Notes: generated by a model not told the origin, from the letters alone. A DNA stretch of 35,689 nucleotides from an uncultured Alphaproteobacteria bacterium (GCA_947259105.1 CAMYKU010000037.1:1-35689), one strand, 5' to 3'; shown: positions 22,947-32,293, numbered from the stretch's first letter. Made by a program: numbers and translations.

Positions 22947-24362
22947 ATGGACATCCGGTTTCACGGCGCGGCGGGCGAGGTCACCGGCTCCTGCCATCTG
23001 GTCGAGGTGGCGGGGCGGCGCATCCTGCTGGATTGCGGGCTGATCCAGGGCGGCCGCAAGGACGAGGCGCGCAACCGCGATGCGTTCCCGTTCGACCCGA
23101 AGCGTATCGATGCCGTCGTCCTCAGCCACGCCCATATCGACCATTCGGGGCGCATTCCGCTGCTGATCCGCGCCGGCTTTGCCGGGCCGGTCCATACCCA
23201 TCGCGCGTCCAGGGATCTCTGCCGCATCATGCTGAAGGATGCCGGATACCTCAACGAGAAGGATGCGGAGTGGGAGAACCGCAAGCGCCAGCGCAAGGGC
23301 CTGAAGCCGGTCGCGCCGATCTACACGATGCAGGACGCCATCGATGCGATGCGGCGGTTCCGCGGCATGGCCTACGACCGGAAGACCGAAATCCTGCCCG
23401 GTATCGACGTCCGCCTGCGCGACGCCGGCCATATCCTGGGCTCGTCGATCGTCGAGCTGTGGCTGGCCGAACGCGGGCAGCGCCGCAAGCTGGTGTTCAG
23501 CGGCGATCTCGGCCATCGCGGCGCGCCGATCCTGCGCGACCCGACGCCGGTCGCCGACGCCGATCTGGTGGTCATGGAAAGCACCTATGGCGACCGGCTG
23601 CACCGCAGCCGCCAGGAAACCCGCGCCGAACTGGCGGAGGTGATCGCGAACTCCAGGGCCGAGAGCGGCAATATCCTCATTCCCGCCTTTGCGGTCGGCC
23701 GGACGCAGGAAACCCTCTATCACCTGGCCACGAATTACGACGCCTGGGGGCTCGCCGACTGGCAGATCTTCCTCGACAGCCCGATGGCGATCGAGGCCAC
23801 GGAGGTCTATCTGCGGCACACCGACCTGTACGACCGCGAGGCCGCCGCCCTGTGGGACGGCAACAGGCACCGGAAGCTGCTGCCGAACCTCACGTTCTCG
23901 CGCACCGGGCGGCAGTCGATGCAGCTGAACCGCGTGCGCTCGGGCGCCATCATCATCGCCGGCAGCGGCATGTGCAACGGCGGGCGCATCCGCCACCACC
24001 TGAAGCACAATGTCTGGCGCGGCAACTGCCACGTCGTGATCGTCGGCTTCCAGGCGAGGGGCACGCTGGGCCGGGCGCTGGTCGACGGTGCGAAACATAT
24101 CCGCCTGTGGGGCGAGACGATCAGGGTCGCGGCGAAGATCCACACCATCGGCGGCCTGTCGGCCCATGCCGACCAGGCCGGGCTGCTGGGCTGGTACAAG
24201 CGATTCGAAGGGCGGCCGCCGGTCGTGCTGGTGCATGGCGAGCCGCAGGCAAGCAGCGCGCTGCAGGCGGAACTGCGGCAGATCGCAAATGCCCCGATCC
24301 ACATCGCCGGGCCGGGCGCGCGGGTGGATTTGATGGACATGAAGCAGCTCTTCACCGCGTAG
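22947..24362 (+). CDS. beta-CASP metallo-beta-lactamase-fold ribonuclease
   Basis: A 471-residue protein with the full metallo-beta-lactamase and beta-CASP set. Motifs are GEVTGSCHLVEV, VLSHAHIDHSGRIP (HxHxDH), AGHILGSSIVELW, FSGDLGHRGAPI, ESTYGDR, PAFAVGRTQETLY, DSPMAIEATEVY, ITIAGSGMCNGG-like (IIIAGSGMCNGGRIRHHL), and IHTIGGLSAHADQ. This architecture is that of CPSF73-like bacterial RNA endo/exonucleases with two zinc ions. ATG 22947 begins directly at the conserved MDIRFHGAAGEVTGS. It converges on the YaiI gene with a hairpin between. Confidence 0.93.
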   Translation: MDIRFHGAAGEVTGSCHLVEVAGRRILLDCGLIQGGRKDEARNRDAFPFDPKRIDAVVLSHAHIDHSGRIPLLIRAGFAGPVHTHRASRDLCRIMLKDAGYLNEKDAEWENRKRQRKGLKPVAPIYTMQDAIDAMRRFRGMAYDRKTEILPGIDVRLRDAGHILGSSIVELWLAERGQRRKLVFSGDLGHRGAPILRDPTPVADADLVVMESTYGDRLHRSRQETRAELAEVIANSRAESGNILIPAFAVGRTQETLYHLATNYDAWGLADWQIFLDSPMAIEATEVYLRHTDLYDREAAALWDGNRHRKLLPNLTFSRTGRQSMQLNRVRSGAIIIAGSGMCNGGRIRHHLKHNVWRGNCHVVIVGFQARGTLGRALVDGAKHIRLWGETIRVAAKIHTIGGLSAHADQAGLLGWYKRFEGRPPVVLVHGEPQASSALQAELRQIANAPIHIAGPGARVDLMDMKQLFTA

Positions 24363-24369
24363 CGCGAGG

Positions 24370-24389
24370 GAGCGGGGCGACGCCCGCTC
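24370..24389. terminator. bidirectional terminator hairpin
   Basis: A GAGCGGG/CCCGCTC stem closes a 6-nt loop between the convergent MBL-fold and YaiI genes, followed by TTAC. It could end transcription from both sides; the T-run is short. Confidence 0.5.
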
Positions 24390-24395
24390 TTACGT

Positions 24396-24848
24396 TCAGC
24401 CGCCGCGCGTCGCCGCCTGCACGGCGTGTTCCAGCGCCTGCAGGAAGCGCGAGCGGTCCTGTTTCGTGAAGGACGGGCCGCCGCCGCGAATCTCGCCGGT
24501 TTCCCGCAGGTGTGAGTTCAATTCACGCATCGACAGGGCCATGCCGATGTTGTCGGGCGTGAAGGGCTTGCCACCGGCGCCGAGGACGGCCGCTCCTTTC
24601 TCCAGGCAGCGCGCGGCCAGTGGAATGTCGGACGTAACGGCGATGTCGCCCTTGCCGATATTCGCGGCGATCCAGTCGTCAGCGGCGTCGGGCCCCTCGG
24701 CCACCACGACGGGCCGGATCAGTGGGCTTTCCGGCAAGCGCATGCCTTGGCCGCTGACCATGTGTACCTGCAGGGCATGGCGCGCCGCGACGCGCAGCAC
24801 CTCGTCCTTGACGGGACAGGCGTCGGCGTCGACATAGATCTCGGTCAT
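24396..24848 (-). CDS. YaiI/YqxD family protein (DUF188)
   Basis: A 150-residue protein of the DUF188 (PF02639) family, a PIN-like nuclease fold. Hallmarks are EIYVDADACPVKDEV at the N-terminus, KGDIAVTSDIPLAARCLEKG, and RELNSHLRETGEIRGGGPSF. The acidic residues resemble PIN-domain metal ligands, but activity is not established. ATG 24848 (MTEIYVDADA) is preferred over GTG 24857. Confidence 0.92.
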   Translation of the reverse strand: MTEIYVDADACPVKDEVLRVAARHALQVHMVSGQGMRLPESPLIRPVVVAEGPDAADDWIAANIGKGDIAVTSDIPLAARCLEKGAAVLGAGGKPFTPDNIGMALSMRELNSHLRETGEIRGGGPSFTKQDRSRFLQALEHAVQAATRGG

Positions 24849-24949
24849 GCGGGACACGTTCGGATCATGCGGGTCCGGGCAGCCGTCTCGAAGGGTGAAG
24901 TCGCTCGCTATTTCCGCAACAAACCCGTGCGATCCGGATCGAATTTCCC

Positions 24950-25231
24950 TCAGCGGCGGCGGCGGCGCGGCGGCGGGCGGTTGACGGCGGCCGGGCCCGG
25001 CGCCGGCTGGTCGGTCTTGTGCCGGAAGTTGATGCGGGCCTTGCTGAGGTCGTAGGGCGTCATCTCCACCGTGACCCGGTCGCCCACGAGGATCCGGATG
25101 CGGAATTTCTTCATCCGCCCGGAAGTGTAGGCGAGCACTTCATGGTCATTGTCCAGCGTCACGCGGAACCGCGCATTCGGCAGGACTTCGGTCACGACGC
25201 CCTCGGCTTCGATGAGATCTTCCTTAGCCAT
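24950..25231 (-). CDS. infA: translation initiation factor IF-1
   Basis: A 93-residue IF-1. The S1-like OB fold is clear: [70 protein letters not shown]-1 binds the A site of the 30S subunit during initiation. The core ends near residue 72 and is followed by a Pro/Arg-rich tail (PPPRRRRR), a C-terminal extension that I associate with some alphaproteobacterial IF-1 proteins. ATG 25231 follows AAAGG; an in-frame reading to 25279 is upstream leader. Confidence 0.96.
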   Translation of the reverse strand: MAKEDLIEAEGVVTEVLPNARFRVTLDNDHEVLAYTSGRMKKFRIRILVGDRVTVEMTPYDLSKARINFRHKTDQPAPGPAAVNRPPPRRRRR

Positions 25232-25380
25232 GAAATGCCTTTCTTGTGGACAGGGCGTCTTGTGGACGGGGCGCACCAAACAATCCGGCGGCGGCTGCGG
25301 CCGCGCCGTTCCTGCGCCGGGTCATATCAGCAAACCGGGGCGACAACAACCGGTACCGCCCCCTGAACGGGAAGACTGCC

Positions 25381-25587
25381 TCAGACAGCCTGGAGATTTC
25401 CCGCCGCCATCTTGCCGTTGCGCCCTTCCTCGAGGTCGTAGGATACCTTCTGCCCTTCGCTGAGCCCGTCCAAGCCGGCGCGCTCAAGAGCGGAGATATG
25501 GACGAACACGTCCTTGCCACCCTCATCGGGTTCGATAAAGCCGTAACCCTTCGTCGGGTTGAACCATTTGACGGTGCCAGTGGCCAT
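25381..25587 (-). CDS. cold-shock protein (CspA family)
   Basis: A 68-residue single cold-shock domain: [20 protein letters not shown] (RNP1 KGYGFI), [20 protein letters not shown] (RNP2 VFVHIS), [14 protein letters not shown]. CspA proteins bind single-stranded RNA and DNA and act as RNA chaperones. A strong AAGGAGG site lies 6 bp before ATG 25587. The upstream region is AT-rich and long, as often seen in genes with structured cold-responsive leaders. Confidence 0.96.
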   Translation of the reverse strand: MATGTVKWFNPTKGYGFIEPDEGGKDVFVHISALERAGLDGLSEGQKVSYDLEEGRNGKMAAGNLQAV

Positions 25588-25974
25588 GCAATTCCTCCTT
25601 GGTCTGGCGTTGTCCCGCATCGGTCTGCGGGGAAGTTCAAATCAAATTACCGATGGGAGAAAACTGCAGCTTTGGCGCAGACGCGTTTCACGCGGAACCC
25701 ATAGTATTCGACGATGCAAAAAATGCGTGTTCTTTTGGAAATTGGCAAGAAAAAATTCATTGCCCGAATTGGTTATTATTCGATTAATTAGGAAATCCGT
25801 ATTTATTTTCAATGTCTTATGTTGATACGAAGGAGGCGCGTCCCTGCCGGGATCGGCCCGGACGAAGCGGGTCGGCGGCGCGTCTTCGGGCTTGTGCACG
25901 GACGCCCGGCGCGCAACCGGCAACGCCCGCAGGCGGCCCCATGTCATGCCGGCTTCGGGTCCGCGGGCGGCCTG
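25588..25974 (-). promoter_or_regulatory. 387-bp AT-rich leader and promoter region of the cold-shock gene
   Basis: No gene is supported here; short open frames lack ribosome sites. The segment 25,630-25,830 is strikingly AT-rich for this window, with several A/T tracts. It lies directly upstream of the cold-shock gene on the minus strand, so it probably holds its promoter and 5' leader. I cannot fix the -35/-10 boxes or a specific leader fold. Confidence 0.45.
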
Positions 25975-26649
25975 TCACGCCGCTCGGCACGCGTCGACCA
26001 GGGCATGGAACAGTTGCTGCTGTGGCCGATTGAACACAAGGAACTCCGGATGCCATTGCACGCCCAGCAGGAAGCGGTGATCGTGGGCCTCGACGCCCTG
26101 CACGATGCCCGCCGTCTCGTACGCCACGGCCCGCAGTCCACGGCCGAGCCGGTCGACCGACTGATGGTGTAGGCTGTTGACCCGGCAGCGGGCAATTCCA
26201 AGGATCCCGCGCAGCCGGCTCTCCGGTTCGATCTCGACGGTCATCCGCGGCAGGACCGTGCGCCGGCGGCGGGTGCCGGGATAGGCGGTATAGATATCCG
26301 CATGCAGGGATCCGCCCAGCGATACATTGATCATCTGGGCGCCGCGGCAAATCCCGAGAACCGGTTTGGCGTCCGGCAACGCGGACTCCAGAAGCTGCAG
26401 TTCGAGGCGATCACGCGCCGGGTCGACGCGCACGTCGAGTGAAATCTGTCCGTTGTACAGATGTGCCTCGATGTCGTCACCGCCGCCGATGACCAGGCCA
26501 TCCAGCGCCCGCGGATCGGCTGGTTGCGTGGGGGTCAGGCGCATTGGGCGGCCACCGGCCCGCCACACGGCAAGCCAATCGAAGAACCAGGCGAGGCGAC
26601 TCTTGTGGTCTGAGGTGGTGACGCCGATCACCGGTCTGCGCGAACTCAC
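25975..26649 (-). CDS. class I glutamine amidotransferase, PuuD-like gamma-glutamyl hydrolase
   Basis: A 224-residue class I amidotransferase-fold protein of the peptidase C26 (gamma-Glu-GABA hydrolase) type. The triad is visible: Cys101 in LGICRGAQMINVSLGG, His200 and Glu202 in LLGVQWHPEF. DGLVIGGGDDIEAHLY is the oxyanion-side motif. C26 enzymes hydrolyse gamma-glutamyl amides. Its ATG overlaps the stop of the amidoligase gene (ATGA, 26646-26649), so the two are co-translated. Amidoligase plus this hydrolase forms a make-and-break pair for amide bonds, reported by comparative genomics as a recurrent association. Here it is the last gene of the queuosine-linked run. Confidence 0.88.
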   Translation of the reverse strand: MSSRRPVIGVTTSDHKSRLAWFFDWLAVWRAGGRPMRLTPTQPADPRALDGLVIGGGDDIEAHLYNGQISLDVRVDPARDRLELQLLESALPDAKPVLGICRGAQMINVSLGGSLHADIYTAYPGTRRRRTVLPRMTVEIEPESRLRGILGIARCRVNSLHHQSVDRLGRGLRAVAYETAGIVQGVEAHDHRFLLGVQWHPEFLVFNRPQQQLFHALVDACRAA

Positions 26650-27611
26650 CGCTGGAAAGTCTCCCGGATTGCGTCGAGCCAGCGTTCATGCGTGGGCTGT
26701 GCGGCCCAGTCCCTATATGCCTCGGCCATGGCCTTGAGGCGCGGCGCGTCGGCTGCCAGCCGCTCGACCTCGACCCAGCGATTCCACTCGACGACGGCGT
26801 CCCATCCGGGCGCCGAGACCGAGGCGTTCGGCAGCCGGTAGTGCCACGCCGGCCGCGCATTGATCAGCGGATCGTCGACCAGCCTGTCGACCGTCTCCGG
26901 CGCGAGGTGCCGGAGCAGCGGGTAGAGGTCCAGTTCCCGGTTCCGGGTCGGGTTCGCCGCCGCGTAGTCCTCGATGAACCCGGTGAGGCTTGGCCGGTAA
27001 TCCGGCGCTGTGACCATGGACACGTAATCCTCGGGGAACCGGTTGGTGTAGGGCAGCAGGCGGCGGGTCATGTCGATGTCGATATGCGTGCGCAGCCAGT
27101 CGGACATCAGTAGATAGGCGCGGAACTGCCGCAGAATGTGATCGATGTTCTGCTCAGCAAGCTCTGCGTTGAGATGCAGGCCGAACCCGTAGATCGGGCT
27201 GTCTTCGGTGCCCTCGGCGCCGAGCCTGCGCAAGCCCTCGAACAGCGGCGACAGCGCGTCGAGCCGATTCCAGGGCAGCGGCGGGCATACGATTTCATAC
27301 GGGACGACCAGGGAAGCCGCCTCGCCCAGGAGTTCACGGACCCGGTCGCCCACCGGCTTCGGCTCGTCCTCGTCCTCCTTGCGATGTATGTACTGGGTGT
27401 CCAGCTCGACCGTGAAGTCACCCCACTGCGTGCCGGCAATCCGGTACCGGTGGACATCGACCTGATCCACCTCGCCGCCGAAACAGCGTGCAACCAGGTC
27501 GGATGCCGCCGCTCCAGCCACGTTGGCGAATTCGATTTCGATGCCCACACGCCGGGGTTCCCCCGATTCCTTGGTGGGCACTGGGGGAGTTTCGGGGCGG
27601 ATGGCAATCAT
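26646..27611 (-). CDS. amidoligase family protein (glutamine-synthetase-like fold)
   Basis: A 321-residue putative amidoligase (PF12224). Motifs are RRVGIEIEFANV (Glu-x-Glu metal/ATP site), GDFTVELDTQYI, PYEIVCPPLPW, YGFGLHLNAEL, IDIDMTRRLLPYTNRFPEDY, NPTRNRELDLYPLLRHL and HYRLPNASVSAPGWDAVVEW. Amidoligases are a glutamine-synthetase-like superfamily that join an amine to a carboxylate using ATP, making peptide-like or amide products. It starts 15 bp after queG, with no room for a promoter, and overlaps the amidotransferase gene. It is thus the fifth gene of a tightly packed run starting at queA. The product is unknown. Confidence 0.85.
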   Translation of the reverse strand: MIAIRPETPPVPTKESGEPRRVGIEIEFANVAGAAASDLVARCFGGEVDQVDVHRYRIAGTQWGDFTVELDTQYIHRKEDEDEPKPVGDRVRELLGEAASLVVPYEIVCPPLPWNRLDALSPLFEGLRRLGAEGTEDSPIYGFGLHLNAELAEQNIDHILRQFRAYLLMSDWLRTHIDIDMTRRLLPYTNRFPEDYVSMVTAPDYRPSLTGFIEDYAAANPTRNRELDLYPLLRHLAPETVDRLVDDPLINARPAWHYRLPNASVSAPGWDAVVEWNRWVEVERLAADAPRLKAMAEAYRDWAAQPTHERWLDAIRETFQR

Positions 27612-27626
27612 GGGGTTACGATATGG

Positions 27627-28667
27627 TTACCCGTGGCGACGCATCAACCCCCCCAGCGCCCACGCTGCCGCGTCGCGCACCACCGGGTCTTCGTCGCGGC
27701 ACAGCGCCTCCGCCACGGGGATCTGCGCGGCGTCGCCGCTGTTGCCCAGCGCGATCAGGACGTTGCGCACGAAGCGATTGCGGCCGCTGCGCTTGATCGG
27801 CGAGCCGGCGAACAGGGTGCGGAAGGCGGCGTCGTCCAGTTGCGCGAGGTCGGCGAGGCGCGGGGCGGTCAGCTCGGCGCGGGGCAGGAAGGCGGGCTCG
27901 GTGGTGGCGCGCGCGAACTTGTTCCAGGGGCAGACGGCGAGGCAATCGTCGCAGCCGTAGATGCGGTTGCCGATCAGCGGCCGCAGGTCTTCCGGGATCG
28001 GGCCCTTGTGCTCGATCGTGAGGTACGAGATGCAGCGCCGCGCGTCGATCCGGTAGGGCGCCGGGAAGGCATCGGTCGGGCAGGCGTCGAGGCAGGCGCG
28101 GCACGATCCGCAATGGTCTTCCTCCGCCGCGTCGGGCGCGATCTCCAGGGTCGTGTAAATCTCGCCAAGGAACAGCCACGAGCCGTGGCTGCGGGAGACG
28201 AGGTTGGTGTGCTTGCCCTGCCAGCCGATGCCGGCCCGCTCCGCCAGCGGTTTTTCCATCACCGGGGCGGTGTCGACGAAGACCTTGATGCCGCAGCCCC
28301 AGGTCTCGCCGATCCAGCGCCCCAGCGCGCGCAATCGTTTCTTGACGGTGTCGTGGTAGTCGCGGCTGCGGGCGTAGACCGAGATGACGCCGCGTTCCGG
28401 CCGCCCCGCCAGCGCCAGCGGGTCGTCGCCGGGCGCGTAGTTCATGGCGAGTGCGATGACGCTCTTCGCTTCGGGCCAGAGCGCCGCCGGGCCGGCGCGC
28501 CGCTCCGCCCTGTCGGCCAGCCAGCCCATGTCGCCGTGATAGCCGTTGGCAAGGAAGCTGCGCAGATTGTCGGCGATGTCGCCGGCCAGTGCGGCGGGCG
28601 CGAAGCCGACCGCATCGAAGCCCAGCCCCAGCGCCCGTTCGCGGATCGCTGTGCGCGGGTCGGTTAT
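27627..28667 (-). CDS. queG: epoxyqueuosine reductase QueG (apparent ATA start)
   Basis: QueG reduces epoxyqueuosine to queuosine in tRNA using cobalamin and two [4Fe-4S] clusters. Both cluster motifs are present: [16 protein letters not shown] and [13 protein letters not shown]. Also seen are [28 protein letters not shown] and a C-terminal HEAT repeat. The first ATG in frame (28529) would delete conserved N-terminal sequence. In frame upstream the DNA encodes [20 protein letters not shown], typical of QueG, right up to ATA at 28667 just after the queF stop, with no ATG, GTG or TTG. So the start is probably ATA, giving 346 residues, or a mutated/miscalled ATG. It is followed 15 bp later by the amidoligase gene. 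Confidence 0.88.
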   Translation of the reverse strand: MTDPRTAIRERALGLGFDAVGFAPAALAGDIADNLRSFLANGYHGDMGWLADRAERRAGPAALWPEAKSVIALAMNYAPGDDPLALAGRPERGVISVYARSRDYHDTVKKRLRALGRWIGETWGCGIKVFVDTAPVMEKPLAERAGIGWQGKHTNLVSRSHGSWLFLGEIYTTLEIAPDAAEEDHCGSCRACLDACPTDAFPAPYRIDARRCISYLTIEHKGPIPEDLRPLIGNRIYGCDDCLAVCPWNKFARATTEPAFLPRAELTAPRLADLAQLDDAAFRTLFAGSPIKRSGRNRFVRNVLIALGNSGDAAQIPVAEALCRDEDPVVRDAAAWALGGLMRRHG

Positions 28668-28668
28668 G

Positions 28669-29133
28669 TCAGCCGCGCCCGCGATAGGGCTGTACCCCCT
28701 GGTGCGGGATCCACACGCCGTCCGGCGGCGGGCCCGACTGCCAGAACACGTCGATCGGCATGCCGCCGCGCGGGTACCAGTAGCCGCCGATGCGGATCCA
28801 CACGGGCTCCAGCAGTTCCTGCAGCCGCTTCGCGATGGCCACGGTGCAGTCCTCGTGGAAGGCGCCGTGGTTGCGGAACGCGCCGAGATAGAGCTTCAGC
28901 GACTTGCTCTCGACCAGCCAGCCGCCGGGCACGTAGTCGATCACAAGGTGGGCGAAGTCCGGCTGTCCGGTGATCGGGCACAGCGCGGTGAACTCCGGCG
29001 CGGTGAAGCGCACCAGGTAACGCTCGCCCGCCTGCGGGTTCGGCACCCGCTCCAGCACCGCCTCCTCGGGCGAGGCCGGCAGCTCCGCCTTGCTGCCGAG
29101 CTGCGTGAGGCCGGCGTAGGTTTCCTCGCTCAT
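28669..29133 (-). CDS. queF: NADPH-dependent 7-cyano-7-deazaguanine reductase QueF
   Basis: A 154-residue single-domain QueF that reduces preQ0 to preQ1, the base inserted by Tgt. The catalytic Cys52 lies in [16 protein letters not shown], and the QueF motif [16 protein letters not shown] (75-90) follows, with His93 and Glu94 in AFHEDC. Its ATG overlaps the tgt stop (ATGA, 29130-29133), giving translational coupling. The longer in-frame reading upstream runs inside tgt and is not real. Confidence 0.96.
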   Translation of the reverse strand: MSEETYAGLTQLGSKAELPASPEEAVLERVPNPQAGERYLVRFTAPEFTALCPITGQPDFAHLVIDYVPGGWLVESKSLKLYLGAFRNHGAFHEDCTVAIAKRLQELLEPVWIRIGGYWYPRGGMPIDVFWQSGPPPDGVWIPHQGVQPYRGRG

Positions 29134-30293
29134 CGTCCCGGTCCTTTCTTGGCCAGCGGGTCCGGCGCCGGCGGGATATCGTCCCCCGCCATGGCGGATT
29201 CCAGCGCCGCGACGTGCTCCGCCAGGGCTCCGGCCTCGATCGCGGCCCTGATTCCCGCCATCAGATCCTGATAATAGCGCAGATTGTGCCATGTCAGCAG
29301 CATCGGCCCCAGCATTTCATCGGCCTTGAACAGGTGATGCAGGTAGGCGCGGCTGTGCTTGCGGCAAGCCGGGCATTCGCACGCCGCGTCCAGCGGCCGC
29401 TCGTCATGGGCGTGGCGCGCGTTGCGGATGTTCAGCACACCGTGCCTTGTGAAGCCCTGGCCGGTGCGGCCCGACCGGGTCGGCATCACGCAGTCGAACA
29501 TGTCGACGCCGCGCAGGACCGCGCCGACGATATCCAGCGGCCGGCCGACGCCCATCAGGTAGCGCGGCCTGTCTTGCGGCAGCAGCGGCAAGGTGACGTC
29601 CAGCACCCGGAACATCTCCGCCTGGCCCTCGCCGACCGCCAGACCGCCGACCGCATAGCCGTCGAAGCCGATGCCGGTCAGCGCCGCCACCGATTCCGCG
29701 CGCAGATCGTCGAACACGCCGCCCTGGACGATGCCGAACAGGCCATAGCCGGGGCGCTCGCGGAAGGCTTCGCGGCAGCGCGCCGCCCAGCGCATCGACA
29801 GCCGCATCGAGTCCGCGGCCTCTTCGTGTGTCGCCGGGAACGGCGTGCACTCGTCGAAGGCCATGGTGATATCGGCGTCCAGCAGGTCCTGGATCTCCAT
29901 CGAGCGTTCCGGCGTCAGAGTGATCTTCTGCCCGTCGATGTGCGAGCTGAAGGTTACGCCCGCCTCGTCCAGCTTGCGGAGCTTCGAGAGCGACATCACC
30001 TGGAAGCCGCCGGAATCGGTCAGGATCGGGCCCGGCCAGTCCATGAACCTGTGCAGCCCGCCGAGCTGCGCCACGCGCTCGGCGGTCGGGCGCAGCATCA
30101 GGTGATAGGTGTTGCCGAGGATGATCTCCGCGCCGGTCGAGCGCACCGCGTCGGCCGTCATCGCCTTGACCGTGCCGGCGGTGCCGACCGGCATGAAGGC
30201 CGGGGTCTCGACGGTCCCGTGCGCCGTATGGATGCGGCCCCGGCGCGCGGCCCCGTCCGTGCCGAGGACGTCGTAGCTGAACCCGCTGCTCAT
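29130..30293 (-). CDS. tgt: tRNA-guanine transglycosylase
   Basis: A 387-residue Tgt, which exchanges guanine-34 for preQ1 in tRNA-Asn, Asp, His and Tyr. Motifs: [16 protein letters not shown] with the catalytic Asp, [36 protein letters not shown] with the second Asp, and the zinc site [17 protein letters not shown]. Its start overlaps the queA stop (ATGA, 30290-30293). A longer reading to 30644 is inside queA. Confidence 0.97.
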   Translation of the reverse strand: MSSGFSYDVLGTDGAARRGRIHTAHGTVETPAFMPVGTAGTVKAMTADAVRSTGAEIILGNTYHLMLRPTAERVAQLGGLHRFMDWPGPILTDSGGFQVMSLSKLRKLDEAGVTFSSHIDGQKITLTPERSMEIQDLLDADITMAFDECTPFPATHEEAADSMRLSMRWAARCREAFRERPGYGLFGIVQGGVFDDLRAESVAALTGIGFDGYAVGGLAVGEGQAEMFRVLDVTLPLLPQDRPRYLMGVGRPLDIVGAVLRGVDMFDCVMPTRSGRTGQGFTRHGVLNIRNARHAHDERPLDAACECPACRKHSRAYLHHLFKADEMLGPMLLTWHNLRYYQDLMAGIRAAIEAGALAEHVAALESAMAGDDIPPAPDPLAKKGPGR

Positions 30294-31321
30294 GCGGCCC
30301 TCTTCAGCAGGCAGGCATCGCCGTAGGAATAGAAGCGGTAGCCGGATGCGATGGCGTGCGCATAGGCCGCCTTCATCCGCGCCATGCCGGCAAAGGCGCA
30401 GACCAGCATGAACAGGGTCGAGCGCGGCAGGTGGAAATTGGTCATCAGCATATCGACGATGCGGAACCGGTAGCCCGGGGAGATGAAGATGTCGGTCTCG
30501 CCGGCGAAGGGGCGCAGAACGCCGCTCTCGTCCGCCGCGCTCTCCAGCAGCCGCAGCACCGTGGTGCCGACCGCCAGGATGCGCCCCCCGGCGGCGCGTG
30601 CGCGGTTGATCGCTTCCGCCGTCGCGTCGGTGATTTCCCCGCATTCCGCATGCATCCGGTGTTCGCGTATATCGGCCACCTTCACCGGCAGGAAGGTCCC
30701 GGCGCCGACATGCAGGGTCAGCGGGACCGCGGTCACGCCGCGGTCGGCGATCGCCTGCATCAACGCCGGCGTGAAGTGCAGCCCCGCCGTCGGCGCCGCC
30801 ACCGCGCCCTCGATCTCGGCGAACATCGTCTGGTAATCGCCGCGGTCGCGATCGTCCGCGCCGGCCTCGCGGCGGATATAGGGCGGCAGCGGCATTTCGC
30901 CGTGTTCGTGCAGCGCGGCGATGAGGTCCGGGCCGGACTTGTCGAAGCGCAGCAGCACCTCGCCGCCGTCGCGCTTGTCCTCGATTTCGGCCGAAAAATC
31001 ATCGGCGAAAGTGACGGTATCGCCCGGCCGCAGCCGCTTCGCCGGCCGCGCGAAGGCGCGCCAGGCATCCGCCGCCTCCTGTTTGTGCAGGGTGGCTTCG
31101 ATGCGCGCCTCGCCGCGCCGGCCGCGCAGCCGGGCGGGGAGCACCCGCGTATCGTTGAACACCAGCACGTCGCCGGGGTCCAACAGGGACGGCAGGTCGC
31201 CGACGCCGAGGTCGCGAAGGGATTCGTCCACCGCCAGCATCCGCGCCGCATCGCGCGGGCTGACCGGGCGGGCGGCGACGCATTCGGGCGGCAGGTCGAA
31301 ATCGAAATCGGCGGTCTTCAT
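30290..31321 (-). CDS. queA: S-adenosylmethionine:tRNA ribosyltransferase-isomerase QueA
   Basis: A 343-residue QueA that transfers the ribosyl moiety of AdoMet to preQ1-tRNA to make epoxyqueuosine. Motifs: [20 protein letters not shown] at the N-terminus, [92 protein letters not shown] 31321 is the start; upstream codons to 31402 are not conserved. It is the first gene of the queA-tgt-queF-queG-amidoligase-amidotransferase run, transcribed away from yhhQ. Confidence 0.97.
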   Translation of the reverse strand: MKTADFDFDLPPECVAARPVSPRDAARMLAVDESLRDLGVGDLPSLLDPGDVLVFNDTRVLPARLRGRRGEARIEATLHKQEAADAWRAFARPAKRLRPGDTVTFADDFSAEIEDKRDGGEVLLRFDKSGPDLIAALHEHGEMPLPPYIRREAGADDRDRGDYQTMFAEIEGAVAAPTAGLHFTPALMQAIADRGVTAVPLTLHVGAGTFLPVKVADIREHRMHAECGEITDATAEAINRARAAGGRILAVGTTVLRLLESAADESGVLRPFAGETDIFISPGYRFRIVDMLMTNFHLPRSTLFMLVCAFAGMARMKAAYAHAIASGYRFYSYGDACLLKRAA

Positions 31322-31374
31322 GGCCGCGCTGCTATACATGACGACGCGTTGCAGGGGAAGGGCTTGCGCCCTTT

Positions 31375-31483
31375 CACCCCCTCCCCAACCCCTCCCCCGC
31401 AAGCGGGAGAGGGGCTTGATTCCGCCGGCCCGATTTTGGCCCTCTCCCGCCCTGGGGCGGGGGAGGGTTGGGAGGGGGTGGGG
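31375..31483. repeat. inverted pair of GC-rich palindromic extragenic elements
   Basis: Two near-identical elements of about 40 bp lie in opposite orientation in the queA/yhhQ divergent gap. The left unit (31375-31413) reads CACCCCCTCCCCAACCCC onward and contains the hairpin CCCGC-AA-GCGGG. The right unit (31440-31482) is its reverse complement with small changes. The form is that of dispersed REP-like repeats of alphaproteobacteria. The pair could fold into a long cruciform or RNA hairpin that separates the two promoters. Confidence 0.7.
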
Positions 31484-31566
31484 AAACGCTGGCCACGGAG
31501 GGATCGGCGCTTGACTCCTTGCCGTCCTTGGGGCACACCGCCCGCCCCGTCACACTGGAGTTTCCG

Positions 31567-32259
31567 ATGACCCAGACCACCGCGCCCGCGCGGCACTCGA
31601 ACTGGTTCCTGCTGGTCGCGGCGCTGTTCGTGACCTGCCTGATCGTCTCGAACATCATCGCCGTCAAGCTGATCGATGTCGCCGGCTATATCCTGCCGGC
31701 CGCGATCATCATCTTCCCGGTCAGCTATATCCTCGGCGACGTGCTGACGGAGGTCTACGGCTATGCGCGGGCGCGGCAGGTGATCTGGCTGGGCTTCCTG
31801 TGCAACTTCGTCGCGGTCGTCGCCATCGCCATCGGCGGCGTGCTGCCGGCGGCCGGCTTCTGGGGAGGGCAGGAGGCGTACGATACGATCCTCGGCTATG
31901 TCCCGCGCATCCTCGGCGCCTCGTTCGTCGCCTATCTGGTCGGCGAGCTGGTCAACGCCTACGTGCTGGCGCGGCTCAAGGTGGCGATGGAGGGGCGGCA
32001 TCTCTGGGTCCGCACCATCGGCTCGACCCTGGTCGGCCAGCTGCTCGATTCCGCGATCTTCGTCACCGTCGCCTTCGCCGGCGTCATGCCGGCCGAAGTG
32101 CTGGTCGGCGCGGTGATCACGCAGTGGCTGGTGAAGTCGGCCTACGAGGCGCTGGCGACGCCGCTGACCTATGCCGCGGTCGGGTTCCTCAAGCGCGTCG
32201 ACGACGTCGACGTCTACGACCGCGACCTGCATTTCCGGCCGTTCACGATCTCGGAGTAG
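31567..32259 (+). CDS. yhhQ: queuosine precursor transporter (YhhQ)
   Basis: A 230-residue membrane protein of the YhhQ/QPTR family (PF02592) that imports preQ0/preQ1. Motifs: NWFLLVAALFVTCLIVSNII, KLIDVAGYILPAAIIIFPVS, YILGDVLTEVYGYARARQVI, GSTLVGQLLDSAIFV, LVKSAYEALATPLTY. About six helices are predicted. ATG 31567 follows TGGAG. Divergence from the de novo modification operon means the cell can both make and salvage the base. This is the last gene that clearly belongs to the alphaproteobacterial part. Confidence 0.93.
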   Translation: MTQTTAPARHSNWFLLVAALFVTCLIVSNIIAVKLIDVAGYILPAAIIIFPVSYILGDVLTEVYGYARARQVIWLGFLCNFVAVVAIAIGGVLPAAGFWGGQEAYDTILGYVPRILGASFVAYLVGELVNAYVLARLKVAMEGRHLWVRTIGSTLVGQLLDSAIFVTVAFAGVMPAEVLVGAVITQWLVKSAYEALATPLTYAAVGFLKRVDDVDVYDRDLHFRPFTISE

Positions 32260-32293
32260 CGGGACGCCGGAAAACAATGTTCGGGAGCATTTC

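Noticed and set aside
25642..25947. 101-residue minus-strand open frame upstream of the cold-shock gene
   Set aside because: Crosses a sharp AT/GC change, no ribosome site, no motif.
27138..28973. 611-codon plus-strand open frame antisense to amidoligase and queG
   Set aside because: Shadow of GC-rich genes on the other strand; no family motifs, and queG and amidoligase motifs are clear.
31322..31566. preQ1 riboswitch upstream of queA or yhhQ
   Set aside because: No preQ1-type aptamer pattern seen; the gap is filled by the GC-rich inverted repeats.
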